A DNA stretch of 64,000 bases from CAYYNQ01 sp964473105 (GCA_964473105.1 CAYYNQ010000105.1:1-64000); one strand, 5' to 3'. Shown: positions 7,872 to 17,332, numbered from the stretch's first letter. Translations and numbers: made by a program. Notes: generated by a model from the sequence alone, not told the origin.

Positions 7872-9056
7872 CTACTGTGTTGTGAGGATTCTTGGTTTTA
7901 TCTGTCGGTAAAGTTTGATGATGCCTTGGCCGTTCTTTTCCCAGCTGTGTTCCCTTTCAGCCCGTTTCCTTGCGGCCAGACCCATTTTCAGAAGTTTTTC
8001 GGGACTGGATAGTAACTGTATGATTGATTCAGTGATCTGGTCGGTATTACCCGGTTCGAAAATCAGACCCTCATGGCCATGATCAAGCGCCTCTTGGATT
8101 GCCGGGTAACTGGGCGCGAGGACCGGTACGCCGGACGCTTGGTATTCGAATAGCTTGGCGGGCGATGACCAGTAGGTGGTATCGGGAATCATAGCGATAT
8201 CCATGGCCCGGACATGATTGGGAATGGCCTTGTGGGCGACCGATCCGATGAAGTGGATCACATCATCGAGCTTCCTTTCCCGAACCTTCTGTCGATGCTT
8301 CTCGAGTTTCTCCCCCTCACCTCCAACGATCAGGAAAGCATGGGGTCTACAGTTTAGACCGTGCAGTTTTTCGGCGACCTCGTAAATCAGGTTCAAGCCG
8401 TGCCATCCTGACAACGTGCCAACGTAACCAATGATAAACCGGTTCTCCAGCTTGTGCTTTCGCAGAATCTCATCTCCATTGTGTGATGGGTTGAAGTCAT
8501 CGAGGTTGACGGCCATCGGCATCTTTTCAATGTTATCCAGCGGGATTCCCAGCTTATTGACATCCTGCCTTAGCGGTTCACTAACAACTATAAGATGCGG
8601 TGAATTCCTGATCAGTGATTTCTCAACCTTGCGGGCCAGCCAGCCCAACCGAATTCTATCCTTTTGCTCCTTGGTCAAGAATGCATTCATCTCCATCAGT
8701 CGTGGAAGCCCATACTTGCGCTGCGCTTTCTCCCCGGCCCGGGAATAAAGGGAATATCGTTCATAGATGGCATCAGGTCTCCATTCTCGAATAAAATCGT
8801 CGAGTCGGGACCACATTCGCTGGTCCAGCAGAATGTGACGCATATCAAAGCCGATCTTCTTGGATTTTGGACGCGGGATTTTGATTACATCAAGCCTCTC
8901 CTTCGGATCATGGTCACCCTCCGTGTTTGAACAGAATAACTTCACCTTATGTCCCAGTCGTTGCAGGGCATAGCAGGTTTCCCTAACGTGGGTTGAACAT
9001 CCCTTACGGCCAAAGATGGGAATACCGGGATCCGTACACAGATAGATAATCTTCAT
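7872..9056 (-). CDS. Family 4 glycosyltransferase
   Basis: 394 residues with the GT-B fold of GT4 retaining enzymes. The N-terminal acceptor domain starts MKIIYLCTDPGIPIFGRKG, with an HVRE loop. The C-terminal donor domain contains GYVGTLSGWHGLNL and the E-x7-E-like region KLFEYQASGVPVLAPS, which binds the nucleotide sugar. It transfers a sugar to a glycan or lipid acceptor at the cytoplasmic face; the substrate is unknown. Start 9056 is preferred over the longer in-frame ATG at 9113 because GT4 enzymes begin at this first beta strand and the longer start would overlap pdxJ; AGGAAG lies upstream. It is the last gene of the cdaA-cdaR-pdxJ direction. Confidence 0.88.
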   Translation of the reverse strand: MKIIYLCTDPGIPIFGRKGCSTHVRETCYALQRLGHKVKLFCSNTEGDHDPKERLDVIKIPRPKSKKIGFDMRHILLDQRMWSRLDDFIREWRPDAIYERYSLYSRAGEKAQRKYGLPRLMEMNAFLTKEQKDRIRLGWLARKVEKSLIRNSPHLIVVSEPLRQDVNKLGIPLDNIEKMPMAVNLDDFNPSHNGDEILRKHKLENRFIIGYVGTLSGWHGLNLIYEVAEKLHGLNCRPHAFLIVGGEGEKLEKHRQKVRERKLDDVIHFIGSVAHKAIPNHVRAMDIAMIPDTTYWSSPAKLFEYQASGVPVLAPSYPAIQEALDHGHEGLIFEPGNTDQITESIIQLLSSPEKLLKMGLAARKRAEREHSWEKNGQGIIKLYRQIKPRILTTQ

Positions 9057-9109
9057 GATGGTGGCAGCTTCCTGAACGGACCGTTCGGTGTTTGTCCTTC
9101 TATTTCCAT

Positions 9110-9859
9110 TCAAGTTGTATCGAACCGGTATGTGTGGGGGTGATGTGTCGCTTCAGCGATCAACCGGGCCATCTGGCGGGTTGCCTTTCCCAAACCGTCG
9201 AATACAGACTGGCTGATGATGGAATGTCCGATATTCAGTTCGGATATATTGGGTATGGCTGCGACCGGCCCGACATTATGATAATTCAGGCCATGGCCTG
9301 CATTCACAATCAGTCCGAGATCGAGGCCGAAGCGGGTTGATTTGGCAAGTTTATCCCATTCCAACCCCTGGTCCGTTTCGTTCTGCGTGTTGGCCCACGG
9401 CCCGGTGTGCAGCTCGATCTCATTCACGCCGCATTCAGCCGAGGCTTTGATTTGTTGGTGGTCGGCATCAATAAACAGGCTGACGCGGATACCGGAATCC
9501 TGAAGGGTGGATACTGCCCTGCGAATCTTGGCGATGTCGGCCATTACGTTAAGACCACCCTCGGTCGTGATCTCTTCGCGACGTTCAGGGACCAAGGTTA
9601 CGATATCGGGCTTGATCTCAATAGCGGTCCCCATTTCTGCAGTCGCCATTTCGAGGTTCATGTGCCCCTGAACCACTTCGTGCACAAGACGTACGTCCCG
9701 GGACTGCACATGCCTCCGATCTTCTCGGAGATGCATGGTTACACCAGTCGATCCAGCGCGCTCAACAATCATGGCAGCCATGACGGGGTCGGGTTCCTTG
9801 CCTTGACGCGCCTGGCGTATGGTGGCCACATGGTCGATGTTAACGCAGAGGGTGGACAT
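9110..9859 (-). CDS. pdxJ: Pyridoxine 5'-phosphate synthase
   Basis: PdxJ condenses 3-amino-1-hydroxyacetone 1-phosphate with 1-deoxyxylulose 5-phosphate to form pyridoxine 5'-phosphate, the last ring-forming step of the DXP-dependent vitamin B6 route. The 249-residue length and the hallmark segments are present: N-terminal LCVNIDHVATIRQAR, MHLREDRRH, TLVPERREEITTEGG, ELHTGPWA, and NAGHGLNYHN near the C-terminus. ATG 9859 gives the standard N-terminus. It lies 90 bases after cdaR on the same strand. In other bacteria pdxJ is also found near cdaA-ybbR, so the order fits a conserved neighbourhood. Confidence 0.96.
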   Translation of the reverse strand: MSTLCVNIDHVATIRQARQGKEPDPVMAAMIVERAGSTGVTMHLREDRRHVQSRDVRLVHEVVQGHMNLEMATAEMGTAIEIKPDIVTLVPERREEITTEGGLNVMADIAKIRRAVSTLQDSGIRVSLFIDADHQQIKASAECGVNEIELHTGPWANTQNETDQGLEWDKLAKSTRFGLDLGLIVNAGHGLNYHNVGPVAAIPNISELNIGHSIISQSVFDGLGKATRQMARLIAEATHHPHTYRFDTT

Positions 9860-9949
9860 AAGGAAAAGAGGCCCTTTGGGCTAGAAACGCCTTGCCGTTG
9901 CACGTCCCGAGATCTTCATCGGGTTGCCCTGTTCTAGAAGAATCCGGTA

Positions 9950-11026
9950 TTATCGGACCGATGGGTCGCTTTTTCGGGATTCACCGTTTATGACTTCACC
10001 GGATTTATCTGTGCCGGGTACCATTGCTACGAATTTTACCGTGATTCTCGGGGGCTTGCATTCCCTGATTTCAACCATCGTGCGATCATCCTTGTTGACG
10101 GATGTGGCCCATTCAAGGCGCACACCGGTATCTTGGATTTGGCCGACTTCCTCCTTTGGATGGATTGCCGGAGCCAGTCTGAAATCAAATTTTGTCAGCC
10201 TGTCCAGCGTTCGTAGAGGACCATATACAACCACGTCTGCAACCGGTGGATCAATCACTGCTTCCAGATCCTCGCGAATGATGACGGGAATTATCGGGAC
10301 GTCGGTGATTGTAGTCAGTTCCATCCTTGGGTTCATGGCGAAATGTACGCGGTATTTGTCAGTCTGTTGGTTGAGCACGGTCAGTCCCTTCGGCACCACC
10401 AGTTTGAGGAATTTCTGGCCGCTTCCATTCAGGGTGGAAAGGTCTATTAGCTCCGTTCTGATCATGCTTCCGGCCTGTTCGAAAGATTCGAGCTCATCGG
10501 GGTGGCCGGTGATCAAAACCTTGTCCGGATCTGCTTTTTCGCCTGCAAGCATCCAATAGGGATGCAAGTTGCCTGTCGTGACGACGTCAATCTTCGCGAC
10601 CATGGTCTCAAGACGGGCAGTCAAAGTCACCTCCGCAGGATCAATCCCGAGAATCTTGACATTTCTGACACCACGCAGATGGATATCCTCGGGTTTCAGC
10701 TCACGTTTCTCCCTTTTGGGCTGGTCCGGTTCAATCCAATCCGCGGGGTTCTGAGGAAAGAGATCCATGGCATCAATTCGGACCGCGAAGTTTTTAGATA
10801 CGACCCGTTGCCGATTATCCAATGAAAACTGAACATTGATCTCGACCTGATTGAGGTCGATATCCGTATCCACCGTCATGTTGGGCGGGATGTTGTCCTG
10901 TAGTTCCAGGTTGACTGTCATCCAGTCTTCACTCAAGACACCCTGTTTCGCGATCAGCCAGAGCATGAACGCAAGGAACAGTGATATCAGGCCTAATATC
11001 AGGTGTATTCGCAGTTGGTTATGCAT
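9950..11026 (-). CDS. cdaR: YbbR-domain protein, CdaA regulator
   Basis: 358 residues. A single N-terminal transmembrane helix (about LILGLISLFLAFMLWLIA) is followed by an extracytoplasmic region of repeated YbbR domains, visible as recurring strands such as VNLELQDNIPPNM and RTLDRLTKFDFRL. CdaR/YbbR proteins bind and modulate the diadenylate cyclase CdaA. Here its start (ATG 11024-11026) overlaps the cdaA stop by 8 bases, which supports translational coupling. The start was placed at M-H-N-Q rather than the longer in-frame ATG at 11074 because it directly precedes the membrane helix. The C-terminal tail is low-complexity and polar. Confidence 0.85.
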   Translation of the reverse strand: MHNQLRIHLILGLISLFLAFMLWLIAKQGVLSEDWMTVNLELQDNIPPNMTVDTDIDLNQVEINVQFSLDNRQRVVSKNFAVRIDAMDLFPQNPADWIEPDQPKREKRELKPEDIHLRGVRNVKILGIDPAEVTLTARLETMVAKIDVVTTGNLHPYWMLAGEKADPDKVLITGHPDELESFEQAGSMIRTELIDLSTLNGSGQKFLKLVVPKGLTVLNQQTDKYRVHFAMNPRMELTTITDVPIIPVIIREDLEAVIDPPVADVVVYGPLRTLDRLTKFDFRLAPAIHPKEEVGQIQDTGVRLEWATSVNKDDRTMVEIRECKPPRITVKFVAMVPGTDKSGEVINGESRKSDPSVR

Positions 11027-11831
11027 CGGGATTGCCGGCCTTGTTTTCCTCGGCGGCCTCGAGGTCGAGTTCACGCTCCAAGCGGCGGGCCAAGTCTTCG
11101 CGGTTCAACCCGCTTTTGAGCTGACCATCAACAGAGATTGAAACTATACCGGTTTCTTCAGAAACAACCAGCACAACCGCATCAGTTTCCTCACTGAGGC
11201 CGATCGCAGCGCGGTGACGCGTTCCAAGTGCGTGGCTCAATTCCGGGTCATCGCTCAACCCCAGAATGCATTTTGCTGCAACCAGGGTATCACCACGAAT
11301 TACGATGGCCCCATCATGCAGAGGAGTCAGGCTGGTGAAGACAGTCCGAATCAGTTCGGACGATACACGAGCTTCCACTGCAATTCCCCGTTCCGTGTAT
11401 GAATCCAATGGATTACGGCGCTCTATTGCAATCAATGCACCGGTACGCCTTGCTGACATTGCCATGATAGCCTCGATAAGCTCATCGACGGCTTCGCGTT
11501 CCCGGGCCGGGAAGAAGGACCGAAAGAACCTCATACGTCCGATATCGGTCATGACTCTTCTGAACTCATTCTGAAAAATGATGAGAAACACCAGAATTAT
11601 GAAGATCCAGAAGAACTGGAAGATGAGAATCATGGCTTTCAAATCAAAAGAACGGGCAATGAGGTAAAGAGAGAGTGATAAAAAGATGACGAGCACGAAA
11701 CCCATCAGTGCGACAAATGACCGCGTATATCTCAACATCAGAAAAAGTGTATAGAAAAACAGTGTCACCAGCAGGATGTCTAGGACATCCATAATTCCAA
11801 GATTTTGGATGGCAAGCTGAAGTTCTTGCAT
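11019..11831 (-). CDS. cdaA: Diadenylate cyclase (c-di-AMP synthase)
   Basis: Makes cyclic di-AMP from two ATP, a signal controlling osmolyte and potassium transport and cell-wall homeostasis. The 270 residues begin with three transmembrane helices (about 15-33, 38-58, 66-86). The DAC domain then carries the DGA motif at 173-175 (HDGAIVI) and RHR at 205-207 (GTRHRAAIGLSEETDA), both intact. This is the CdaA architecture, in an overlapping operon with cdaR, as in Firmicutes and many other phyla. glmM, often the third gene, is replaced here by pdxJ. Confidence 0.96.
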   Translation of the reverse strand: MQELQLAIQNLGIMDVLDILLVTLFFYTLFLMLRYTRSFVALMGFVLVIFLSLSLYLIARSFDLKAMILIFQFFWIFIILVFLIIFQNEFRRVMTDIGRMRFFRSFFPAREREAVDELIEAIMAMSARRTGALIAIERRNPLDSYTERGIAVEARVSSELIRTVFTSLTPLHDGAIVIRGDTLVAAKCILGLSDDPELSHALGTRHRAAIGLSEETDAVVLVVSEETGIVSISVDGQLKSGLNREDLARRLERELDLEAAEENKAGNPDA

Positions 11832-12193
11832 GATTCCCTTCGTCCGGATGGAGATGATTGAGGCCGAATCCGGATTTGTGTTAGGCCGTTGAGGGGGCGG
11901 TCTGAATCCGTCCGGGACCTGCAGTCATAATGTGTCATTATGCTAATCTGCTCCCGGCATGCAACATTTGATGCATCAGTGGGTGTGGTTGACATGATAT
12001 GATTCGCCATCGGGGTGATGGCAAAGTCCTGGGTGGATACAGGGATGTTCGAGCCCAGGGGAGGAGGAACCCGGCGATTCTCCCGATGATGTCAAGATCC
12101 ATGCCTCTAGTCATGTGTCCGGATAAAAGCCCTGTTGTAATCTGTCCCCTTGACGGGATAGCCTGATACTATCCGTGAACCCCGAGAGGAGAC
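11832..12193. other. Divergent intergenic region cdaA / GT-C gene
   Basis: 362 bases carrying divergent upstream regions. A ribosome-binding site GAGAGGAG lies 4-5 bases before the plus-strand ATG at 12194. TTGACA- and TTGACG-like boxes occur (near 11990 and 12151), but without convincing -10 partners. No gene or RNA family recognised. Confidence 0.4.
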
Positions 12194-14032
12194 ATGATTC
12201 TTGGCTTGCGGTTCATTCCCTGGAGACAGGATGGGAAATTGTCTTTAAATCCCGACTATCAGGGTCAACACTCCTTAAAACCTGCTATCGGGCCGCCGAC
12301 TTGTTGTGGAAGTTTGGGGGTTTACGGCGTTGTGCTGGTCGTTGCTTTCCTCCTGCGTGTCATCCTCCTGCTTGAGATTCAGGATACACCCTTGGCTTTC
12401 TGGCACGAATGGAACAGCACGGACATGGCCAAATATCTCGAGCAGGCGCACCTGATTGCGGCGGGCGATTTGCTGATTCAAGATCCCTTGATCCCCGAGG
12501 CCGACTGGATGAGGCAGGTGCCCACGCAACATCAGGCTGCTTGGCATTGCAAACACCGGCTGTATCAGCCGCCTCTCTACAGCTATCTTCTTTCTGTATT
12601 GATTCATGCAGGATTCGATGTGCCGTCCACCACCCGCTGGATACAGATTCTTCTTGGTTGCGGCATTTGTTTGCTAACGGTGCGACTTACGACCGATGTG
12701 TTTGACCTTCGGACAGGTTTCATCGCTGGATTGATTGCTACGGCTTATGGCCCGATGATGATCATTGAAACGCAATTGTTGCGGGGGACACTGATTCTTT
12801 TTTTGCTGACACTTGGACTCATGCTTTTCTCGGCGTGGTGGGTCGATCTTCGGCAATCAGGGGTAAAGAACCGTTCAATGCGTGGACACATCAGATTGTT
12901 TGCCTCCATGTTTTTTTTGGGTATTCTCTTCATGGCACATGAGAGTGCCCTGTTTCCTTCACTATTGATTGCCGGAGCAACGGCTTTCCGCCTTCATCGT
13001 GAAGATCATAGTAAAGCAACCTGGTTACTGGTTATCTGTGTCATCTGCTGGCTGATCGGCAGTTCCCCATTATGGATTCGTAATCTACATTTCGGCCTTT
13101 CTCCGTTAGAACCGTATTTTGGGTCTATGACGGCCATTGCCCTGGTGAATCATGCGGGCCGTCCGATCGACACTTTGGATATTTATTTCCCGGATTCCTT
13201 CTATAAGGTCATGATTGGAGGTCGGGATGGAATGTTACAGCTACTCGGCGCCATCACAGATACCCATGACGGGGAATCAGGTCGATGGTTCTATGGTTGG
13301 CTTCTACGTGATTTGGCCCTACTGATTGGTCCTGAGCATAATGAGAATCTTTCTTATGCATATTTCCGGCTCGTTGCTCCGGTGCTTTCATGCTGTCTGG
13401 ATTTCCGGTTCCTGTTGCCACTAGCTGGAGTTGGCTTGGCTGTCTGGTTCAAGTATGGCCGACGAAATCAACCCTCCCGCCGAGCATTAATCTACCTGTT
13501 ATTGGGTTATGGGCTGCTCACATTCGGTCTCCTCAGTCTTGTTTACCCTTTCGGTCGTTACCGTTTGCTCCTTCTGCCGGTAATGTTGCCCCTTTCGGGT
13601 TACGCCATTGTAAATTTTCTCGAAGCTGTGACTGCCCGCCGCTACCACCGGGCCTTAGCTCTGGTCCTGCTCGTTATGGGCCTGATGATTCTCCAATTAG
13701 CGCTTGGCCGGGTTCGGCCGCTGGATAGGTTGGGCCGGTTAAGGCCAGCGGATTTTCTGGTCGCATCCAGAATGTTGTATCAATGGGGTAGGCCGGACAA
13801 TGCCGCAGCACACTTGGATGAGGGGATTGCTAGGGGACTTGACTCAAAGCAGATGTCTCTTGAGGCTGAGCTCGCTCGGGGACAGGCGTTTTACCTGACG
13901 GGAAATTTACATCAGGCTAGGCGGGCGTGGATGAATGCTCTCAGAATCAGGCCAGATGATCCGACAGCTCATGAACATCTTCAGCGTCTTGATGCAGGAT
14001 TTACATCGCAAATGTTACATCCGGACTCCTAA
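12194..14032 (+). CDS. GT-C type membrane glycosyltransferase (ArnT/PMT-like) with TPR-like tail
   Basis: 612 residues with about ten hydrophobic segments between residues 45 and 500. The first periplasmic loop contains WHEWNSTDMAKYLEQA, with acidic residues in the position typical of GT-C enzymes that use polyprenyl-phosphate sugars, and RLYQPPLYSYLL, which fits the PMT-2/GT39 pattern. The last 90 residues (AAHLDEGIARGLDSK onward, then ARGQAFYLTGNLHQARRAW) look like one or two TPR units. The probable role is adding a sugar to lipid or protein on the outer face of the inner membrane; the acceptor is unknown. A good ribosome-binding site (AGAGGAG) precedes ATG 12194. Confidence 0.8.
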   Translation: MILGLRFIPWRQDGKLSLNPDYQGQHSLKPAIGPPTCCGSLGVYGVVLVVAFLLRVILLLEIQDTPLAFWHEWNSTDMAKYLEQAHLIAAGDLLIQDPLIPEADWMRQVPTQHQAAWHCKHRLYQPPLYSYLLSVLIHAGFDVPSTTRWIQILLGCGICLLTVRLTTDVFDLRTGFIAGLIATAYGPMMIIETQLLRGTLILFLLTLGLMLFSAWWVDLRQSGVKNRSMRGHIRLFASMFFLGILFMAHESALFPSLLIAGATAFRLHREDHSKATWLLVICVICWLIGSSPLWIRNLHFGLSPLEPYFGSMTAIALVNHAGRPIDTLDIYFPDSFYKVMIGGRDGMLQLLGAITDTHDGESGRWFYGWLLRDLALLIGPEHNENLSYAYFRLVAPVLSCCLDFRFLLPLAGVGLAVWFKYGRRNQPSRRALIYLLLGYGLLTFGLLSLVYPFGRYRLLLLPVMLPLSGYAIVNFLEAVTARRYHRALALVLLVMGLMILQLALGRVRPLDRLGRLRPADFLVASRMLYQWGRPDNAAAHLDEGIARGLDSKQMSLEAELARGQAFYLTGNLHQARRAWMNALRIRPDDPTAHEHLQRLDAGFTSQMLHPDS

Positions 14033-14113
14033 CCGGAATATTGTCAACCATGAAGAGTCAGATCTGGTTCGTCGTAAGGTATCCAGATGTAAAATCAGTC
14101 ACAGGAGTCATGA

Positions 14114-14263
14114 ATGCACCTGTCGCGATACATGCTGGACCGTCTTTGGGATTCCAAGCCGCAGGTCTTGGTTTTCGATATGGACGGCACGATCGTGGAT
14201 ACCCGCAACGCCCACATGGTGGCTTGGCGGCCCCTGATTCGCAAACACCGAATTTCCACATAG
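14114..14263 (+). pseudogene. Truncated HAD-family hydrolase, N-terminal fragment
   Basis: A 49-codon frame preceded by AGGAGT. It encodes a clean start of a haloacid dehalogenase-like phosphatase: PQVLVFDMDGTIVDTRNAH contains the nucleophile motif DxDGT(I/L)xD at about 22-29. The frame stops after HRIST, before the cap domain and before motifs II-IV. The next 600 bases in all frames show nothing resembling the missing part. It is therefore a gene start left after a deletion. An intact family member would be about 200-230 residues. Confidence 0.7.
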
Positions 14264-14933
14264 ATACCTGAATGATTGCGGAAACGACATTTTGCCGGGA
14301 CGAATGTTTCATTTTCGACCTTTGGTTTGGTCCGGACAGGGGTCGACATGACTATGATGTGATTTCAGGGGAAAAGGAGCTATAATTTCAGGCAGTCGTC
14401 ACAGGGGCATAACCGGCTCCGGCACGGGTTTCAGGCTTTATTGAGTTGCGCCGATCCAAGGTCTGCGTCCGGGAGACCTGCCACATCAGATCCCGCTGAG
14501 CATGCTGGGTTTATTCTGCGAGTGCTGGGGATCGTTTATGCTTTTCACGCCGTGGTGGTTACGAGTTCGGCTGTAATGTGTGAGAAACCCGCATTCGACA
14601 GTTTTCTGGCCGCATTGTGCCGTTTGAGTATCCGTTCCGCGCTGCCTTGGTTTCGAGGATTCGCGCCATAGACTCCAATCGGCGCCCCGGTCCGGAATGC
14701 CATTGCTGATCAACCCACAGATATTCAGTAAAATCGGATGTGGACCCCGTTGAACCACCATGATTTTAAGCCAGTGATGAGGCTAATGAGGGTATTTGAC
14801 GGCTGACTTATCCGTGCCTGTGGATAGTCGCTGAATTATTTCTTTCGATCAACCATTGAACAGGCGGCCCAAAAAATCCAGTATACAAGCAGGTTGCAAA
14901 CTGCTGTCCCAAACATTATCCAGGAGATTCCCA
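14264..14933. other. Non-coding stretch between HAD remnant and fumC
   Basis: 670 bases with no supported gene. It may be decayed sequence following the HAD fragment. AGGAG at its end, 8-9 bases before ATG 14934, serves fumC. Open frames here (for example 14441-14671) have no recognisable content. Confidence 0.45.
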
Positions 14934-16328
14934 ATGTCAGAATACCGTATTGATAAAGATTCACTGGGTGAGGTCAAGGTTCCTGCGGATGCCCTCTACA
15001 AAGCCCAGACGCAGCGTGCCGTTGATAATTTCCCTGTCAGTACCCTCAAGATGCCTGCAGTGATGATTCGGGCGTTGGGTTTGGTCAAGAAATGCGCTGC
15101 AATAGTCAACCGCGACCTAGGCCTGCTTGATAACGCATTCTCCGATGCAATCTGCAACGCGGCTGATGAGGTTATCGGCGGTCATCTCAATGAGCAGTTT
15201 GTGGTTGATGTATTTCAAACAGGATCGGGTACCTCGACCAACATGAACGCCAATGAGGTTATCGCAACCCTAGCCAATCGGCTGGCGAAATTCAAGGACG
15301 GCACAATTCATCCTAATGACCATGTCAATATGAGCCAGTCGTCAAATGATGTCTTCCCGACGGCCATTCATGTATCAGCTATGATCCAGACCCATGAGGT
15401 TTTGCTCCCGGCACTCAGTCACCTCAGGGAGGAAATTGAAAAAAAGGCCGATTCACTGGCTGAAGTGACTAAGACAGGCCGGACTCATCTGATGGATGCG
15501 ATGCCCCTGACATTGGGGCAGGAACTATCGGCCTGGGCATGGCAGATGGGTCAGTCCATCGAACGTATTGAGGGGGTTTTGCCGCGGTTGGCGGCTTTGC
15601 CCCAGGGTGGTACTGCAGTAGGCTCGGGCATCAATGCTCATTCAAAGTTTGCTCAGTGCTTTGCGGCAACCATGGCTCAATTGACAGGTCATCCCTTCGT
15701 CGAGACTGGTAACCATTTCGCGGCGCAGGCATCGCTTGACTCCCCGGTGGAACTGAGCGGTCAACTAAAAACAACCGCCACGATGATGATGAAAATTGCG
15801 AATGACCTGCGCTGGATGAACAGTGGCCCGATTGCGGGGCTGGGTGAAATCGCCCTGCCCGCACTCCAACCGGGATCCTCGATTATGCCGGGCAAGGTCA
15901 ACCCTGTCATATGTGAGTCTATGATGATGGTTTGTGCTCAGGTGATGGGTAACGATATCACCATCTCGATTGGCAATGAGCGGGGTAATTTTCAACTGAA
16001 CGTCATGATGCCCGTGATTGCCCACAACCTGATCGAGTCGATATCCATTCTCGGCCGTTCAGTGAAAATTCTGGCGGACAAAGCGATTCGGGATTTCACG
16101 GTCAATACCGAAAGGATTGGCAGCCTCATCGATAAGAACCCCGTTCTTGTGACCACCCTTAACCCCGTCATCGGTTACGAGAAGGCAGCAGCCATTGCCA
16201 AACAGGCATACCGTGAAAGGCGGGCGCTCAAGGACGTTGCCCTAGAAGAAACGGACTTGTCGGCCGAAGAGCTGGACCGATTGCTGGACGCAACGGTCAT
16301 GACCAGAGGCGGGATTCTCGACGGTTAA
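14934..16328 (+). CDS. fumC: Class II fumarate hydratase
   Basis: Iron-independent fumarase that interconverts fumarate and malate in the TCA cycle. 464 residues, normal for FumC. Family landmarks include the N-terminal YRIDKDSLGEVKVP, the substrate-binding GSGTSTNMNANEV, NMSQSSNDVFPTA, TGRTHLMDAMP, and the catalytic loop signature GSSIMPGKVNP near 315-325. ATG 14934, preceded by AGGAG, gives the standard N-terminus; the longer frame from 14856 would add 26 atypical residues. In this genome the product could feed the fumarate reductase at 32.7-35.9 kb. Both flanks carry gene remnants. Confidence 0.95.
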   Translation: MSEYRIDKDSLGEVKVPADALYKAQTQRAVDNFPVSTLKMPAVMIRALGLVKKCAAIVNRDLGLLDNAFSDAICNAADEVIGGHLNEQFVVDVFQTGSGTSTNMNANEVIATLANRLAKFKDGTIHPNDHVNMSQSSNDVFPTAIHVSAMIQTHEVLLPALSHLREEIEKKADSLAEVTKTGRTHLMDAMPLTLGQELSAWAWQMGQSIERIEGVLPRLAALPQGGTAVGSGINAHSKFAQCFAATMAQLTGHPFVETGNHFAAQASLDSPVELSGQLKTTATMMMKIANDLRWMNSGPIAGLGEIALPALQPGSSIMPGKVNPVICESMMMVCAQVMGNDITISIGNERGNFQLNVMMPVIAHNLIESISILGRSVKILADKAIRDFTVNTERIGSLIDKNPVLVTTLNPVIGYEKAAAIAKQAYRERRALKDVALEETDLSAEELDRLLDATVMTRGGILDG

Positions 16329-16480
16329 GAACCATGAAGGATACGGATATTTCTGTCTGCAGGATCATTATGAAAACGGCTTGTATTCCCTGATTATATG
16401 AAATAGATGGAACAAATAGGCCCCGCATCCGGTCAGGGATCATCAGCAGGTCACGCGACCAAAGGGCTGCGCCCGCGCTA

Positions 16481-17137
16481 ATGATAGCTTTAAGGGTCCC
16501 CGTCCGGGTCTCCCGGGATCCCAGATATTTCCAGATCGTTTCACTTTTGCTGCTATGCATATATGGCATTGCCTCTCTCGATTTCCCAGTCAGTTGTGTC
16601 CAGGTCTGCCTTATCCTGACCCCGTCTTTGCTCACCCAGTGGGTCTTTGGCAAATATTTCAGGCTGAAAAACTTCGACTTCCGGAGTCCTTTGATTTCAG
16701 GTTCGTCTCTATACCTGCTTCTCAGGACGGGATCTTGCTGGGTGGCAGGACTTGGGGCAGTCATCGCCATTGGATCAAATAACCAGAATTTGGCCGGCCG
16801 CCGACCTCGCCCGAAAGATGTATTCGTGACCCGACTTCACGTTATGTATGATGCCGACCATTTCCCCGATGATCTAAGGTTCCAAGAAACGGGTGATCGC
16901 AGCAATTTCCAGGGCCGCTATATGATGTTCCATCCTTGGAAGGGGGACCCGGAGGCATGTGACCAGGTTCGAAGTTACTTCAAATCGCTACCCGAGCGGC
17001 TTGAGAATGAAGCCCAGACTTTGGGGAAACTGACTGGCTGGGATATCGTTGATATCCGTCGTAAAATGGAGAAAAATAGCCGATCAACCAGCTTTTCATG
17101 CATAAACATGGATGAAAGCTGGGTTGATCGGTTATGA
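16481..17137 (+). pseudogene. Chimeric remnant: RnfD-like N-terminus joined to DUF2330-like C-terminus
   Basis: One open frame of 218 codons whose two halves belong to different families. Residues about 10-85 (DPRYFQIVSLLLLCIYGIAS, then SPLISGSSLYLLLRTGS) match the first membrane helices of RnfD/NqrB-like proteins. Residues about 90-195 (VFVTRLHVMYDADHF, NFQGRYMMFHPWKGDPEAC, TLGKLTGWDIVDIRRKM) match the C-terminal end of DUF2330 proteins. Neither half is complete. The join lies at about 16740-16790 and is in frame, so a deletion between two neighbouring genes is the simplest explanation. The last 20 codons are formed by a large inverted repeat (17076-17135). Family assignments are from memory; whether the chimera is expressed is unknown. 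Confidence 0.6.
17076..17135. repeat. Large imperfect inverted repeat
   Basis: Arms of about 28 bases, beginning CCGATCAACC on the left and ending GGTTGATCGG on the right, are separated by about 3-5 bases, with only a few mismatches or bulges. There is no T-run after it, so it is not a classical terminator. It overlaps the 3' end of the chimeric frame, and the stop codon lies at its right edge. Confidence 0.8.
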
Positions 17138-17287
17138 AGGTGATTGATTCAGGTTTCCAATATGATCACAGAGAACCGGACAAGACATATCAGCACACAG
17201 GGATGTCAGGCATGGGCCGCTGTCTATAACCTCGCGATCTGATCATTTGAGGAAGGAAACCCGAAATTGATAACCACCCCCGTAGGC

Positions 17288-17315
17288 AAAAGGGGCCTGA
17301 GGCCGAATAACCCCT
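17288..17315 (-). terminator. Possible terminator of mnmA
   Basis: On the minus strand, AGGGG and CCCCT arms enclose a GGCC-tca-GGCC palindrome and are followed by TTTT. It lies just after the mnmA stop. The U-run is short, so support is modest. Confidence 0.4.
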
Positions 17316-17332
17316 CTTGATCATCATGTCTT

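Noticed and set aside
11985..12000. TTGACA-like -35 box near 11990
   Set aside because: No acceptable -10 element at 16-18 bases, so not called a promoter.
12040..12075. GTTCGAGCC resembling a tRNA T-loop
   Set aside because: The flanking bases do not form the 5-bp T-stem and no acceptor or anticodon arm is found.
16297..16770. 157-codon minus-strand frame
   Set aside because: Antisense to the RnfD-like fragment and the fumC end; the plus-strand reading has recognisable family sequence.
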